Source of the DNA: Sebastes aleutianus
Taxonomy: Eukaryota; Chordata; Actinopteri; Perciformes; Sebastidae
DNA length: 64,000 bases
Assembly (NCBI GenBank): GCA_916700875.1
Contig: CAKAKS010000066.1
Coordinates: 35,524,490-35,588,489 of the forward strand
Reading direction: 5' to 3'
Shown here one piece after another: positions 61,969-64,000 of the stretch. The translations under genes were made by a program, and so were the position numbers. The stretch's first letter is position 1. Each line of letters opens with the position of its first letter. The notes under the pieces were generated by a model that saw only the letters and a list, made by a program, of their open reading frames with translations, did not search any database and was not told the DNA's origin.

Positions 61969-62165
61969 AACACAGAGCAAACATTAGCCCTCTATGCTTC
62001 AGCATTGCAGGTGGTCTTGTAGGAGTACTGAAGTCCAGCTCTGAGCTCGGTGTAGTGTTGCTTGTTTTCCCCGCGGCTCAGGTACTCTCATTGATTTGCA
62101 GAGATAACCCACTTTATGAGTCTTTGCCCTCACCATGTCCAGTAGCACTCTGCAACATATGTTCC

Positions 62166-62166
<1 letters not shown>

Positions 62167-62200
<34 letters not shown>
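62167..62200. repeat. Homopolymer run of 34 C
   Basis: An uninterrupted poly-C run followed by GCTCCCCGCTCCCCCC. Homopolymeric C or G runs of this length are rare in vertebrate DNA. The opposite strand could form a G-quadruplex. Open frames rich in Pro or Gly here are artefacts. The exact length in the source DNA is uncertain because such runs are hard to sequence. Confidence 0.9.
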
Positions 62201-62201
<1 letters not shown>

Positions 62202-62204
62202 CTC

Positions 62205-62603
62205 CCCGCTCCCCCCGTCTCTCCCACCCCTCAAGGAGAAAACAACACAGCTTATGAATTTTCATAGTCGGTGCCGTTTCTGTGTACTACTGCTCCGTTG
62301 GTTTTTAGGGTATTGGCGTGATATGGGAAAGGGTCATGGGAGCTGGCCTTTGGGCTTGGCTTCCTCCGGTTTCATTGTTTTATGCTTAATGGAATCAATG
62401 TCAGGAGGATTGTGCCTGAGCAGTTCTCCTGTCAGGTTGTGTTGTGATGGTTACACTCTTCAACATTTAAGTTGCCAGGTGAATAAAAATATATTTACCT
62501 CTCCGGGTTCCCAATAAAATGCTGATATTCATAACCTAACTCAAGTATGCTTCTCCAGAGTAAAAGTACATCATCATTTCTCAATGAATTTATACATAAA
62601 TGT
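62205..62603. other. Intronic stretch with no recognised feature
   Basis: No exon or element ends were recognised between the poly-C run and the next hAT element. Confidence 0.4.
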
Positions 62604-63321
62604 AATAAAAATAGGGCTGTCAAAGTAACGCGATAATAATGTGTTAACGCTAATTCATTTTAACGCCACTAATTTCTTTAATGCATTAACGCAAACGATT
62701 TTTCGGAGGTTGTAGCGGGCTCAGTTTTAAAGCTAGAGTGAAGCTACTGGCATCATATTAAACTACAAAACCTAAAATCCATCGGTACCAACCATGTCAT
62801 ACTGGCTTGTCACCAAGGAGGTTAAATAACACTCCTAAATTATGCTACATTTTGGCAAGGAAAAACGGTCATGTCCATTTTCAAAGGGGTCCCTTGACCT
62901 CTGACCTCCAGATATGTGAATGTAAATGGGTTCTATGGGTACCTACGAGTCTCCCCTTTACAGACATGCCCACTTTATGATAATCACATGCAGTTTGGGG
63001 CAAGTCATAGTCAAGTCAGCACACTGACAAACTGACAGCTGTTGTTGCCTGTTGGGCTGCAGTTTGCCATGTTATGATTGGAGCATATTGTTTTATGCTA
63101 AATGCAGTACCTGTGAGGGTTTCTGGATCAATATCTGTCATTGTTTTGTGTTGTTAATTGATTTACAATAATAAATATATACTTGACAAATCTCCCTTCA
63201 AGGTACATTTTGAACAGATAAAAAATCTGTGATTAATTTGTGATTAATGTGATTAATCATGGACAATCATGCTATTAATCACGATTAAATAATTCAATCG
63301 ATTGACAGCCCTAAATAAAAA
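62604..63321. mobile_element. Non-autonomous hAT element, TAGGGCTGTCA family, copy 2
   Basis: The element (62612-63313, 702 bp) begins TAGGGCTGTCAAAGTAACG and ends CGATTGACAGCCCTA. It has a perfect 8-bp duplication AATAAAAA at 62604-62611 and 63314-63321. Subterminal GTTAACGC and GATTAATC motifs occur. It shares most of its length with the copy at 57512, in the same orientation. No coding capacity. Confidence 0.9.
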
Positions 63322-63527
63322 TAGTTGTATTGTTCAATGAATTGCTTTTAACATACTTATAGATGTGTATTATAAGTCCCCACATCACGAGAGCAGTAGC
63401 ATGATTTTTGGTGGTCCCTAAGCTGGATTCAAACAAACATAACAGGCTTAAGTAAAACTGTCGCTGCCAGTCACTGACACCAAGGTATAAAAAAAATGAC
63501 TCTCAGGTTTAAAAACACTATTGTGTA

Positions 63528-63993
63528 CTAGCAACTAGGGCTGTGTAGTGTCAAGAATCTGGCGATACGATACGTATCATGATACAGAGGTTACCATTCA
63601 TTATATTGCAATATATTGTGATACAGTAAGCATGGTGATATATTGCGCTTTTTTTACACTCATTTTAGGAAACCTGTCATAGTATAAGAAACACACCACT
63701 ATATGTATAAAATCTGAGTATGAAAAGTTAATGCAATCAGAACAGTGAGATCTGCATTTGCATTTATCACGGTCCCCGTAACATCCAACATCATAGCACT
63801 ACTTTGAGAGGGCAAATACACTGAGAGGGCACATCTCTTTGTAAATGAAATAAAGTATTGATTGAGTTAATCATTGCACGTAAACTATTAATTAATAGTC
63901 GATACAGCGTTTTTGAGAATCGATACAGTATCACAAAACATAATATCGCTATATTTGATTTTAGCGATATTTTCTTACACCCCTACTAGCAAC
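63528..63993. mobile_element. Non-autonomous hAT element, TAGGGGTGTAAG family, copy 3 (inverted)
   Basis: The element (63536-63985, 450 bp) begins TAGGGCTGTGTAGTGTCAAG and ends TTTCTTACACCCCTA, the reverse of copies at 11802 and 35023. A perfect 8-bp duplication CTAGCAAC flanks it at 63528-63535 and 63986-63993. The interior carries GTAACATCCAACATCATAGC, the complement of the shared block in the other copies. Confidence 0.9.
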
Positions 63994-64000
63994 CATGAAC

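Noticed and set aside
61999..62267. Proline-rich or glycine-rich open frames
   Set aside because: They arise from the homopolymeric C run.

Overview
This window looks like nuclear DNA of a teleost fish, probably a percomorph. Long (CA)n/(GT)n arrays, several Tc1 and hAT DNA transposons, short TTAA-flanked and TAGGG-ended non-autonomous elements and L2-like LINE tails are all typical of teleost genomes. No bacterial-style gene organisation is present, and nearly all long open frames are either low-complexity repeat translations or transposon remnants.

Only one host coding segment can be supported: a 143-base exon on the minus strand at 8576-8718. It encodes leucine-rich repeats that match the penultimate coding exon of FBXL17, an F-box substrate receptor of SCF ubiquitin ligases. 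Its acceptor and donor are both clear. No other FBXL17 exon was recognised, so positions 1-8573 are read as part of the last intron and 8721-64000 as part of a very large preceding intron. The gene runs right to left across the window.

The rest is intron shaped by mobile elements. From 1.7 to 8.4 kb there is a hAT-type element with an 8-bp duplication, old hAT remnants, and a TTAA-flanked element interrupted by a second hAT element that keeps a transposase fragment. From 9 to 32 kb microsatellites dominate, with further non-autonomous elements at 11.8, 14.8, 18.0, 22.3, 24.5-25.2, 28.3 and 29.6 kb. From 33 to 48 kb there are an L2-like tail, another hAT element, a Tc1 element inside a CCAGTGG-ended element, a hAT-type element carrying a piece of 28S rRNA, and a TTAA element interrupted by an L2-like LINE. 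At 51.8-54.8 kb a Harbinger-like element abuts a three-level nest (hAT, then a short inverted-repeat element with 20-bp tandem repeats, then Tc1). From 57 to 64 kb there are four more hAT-type elements, one of them inserted in an older repeat, and a run of 34 cytosines.

The elements do not form a functional pathway. Together they record successive insertions into a tolerant intron. The most unusual items are the 28S rRNA fragment inside a hAT element, the triple nest, the four-copy TTAA foldback family, and the (CCCT)n tract lying between the probable branch point and acceptor of the FBXL17 exon. Superfamily names rest on terminal repeats and target-site duplications read by eye. No database comparison was possible.
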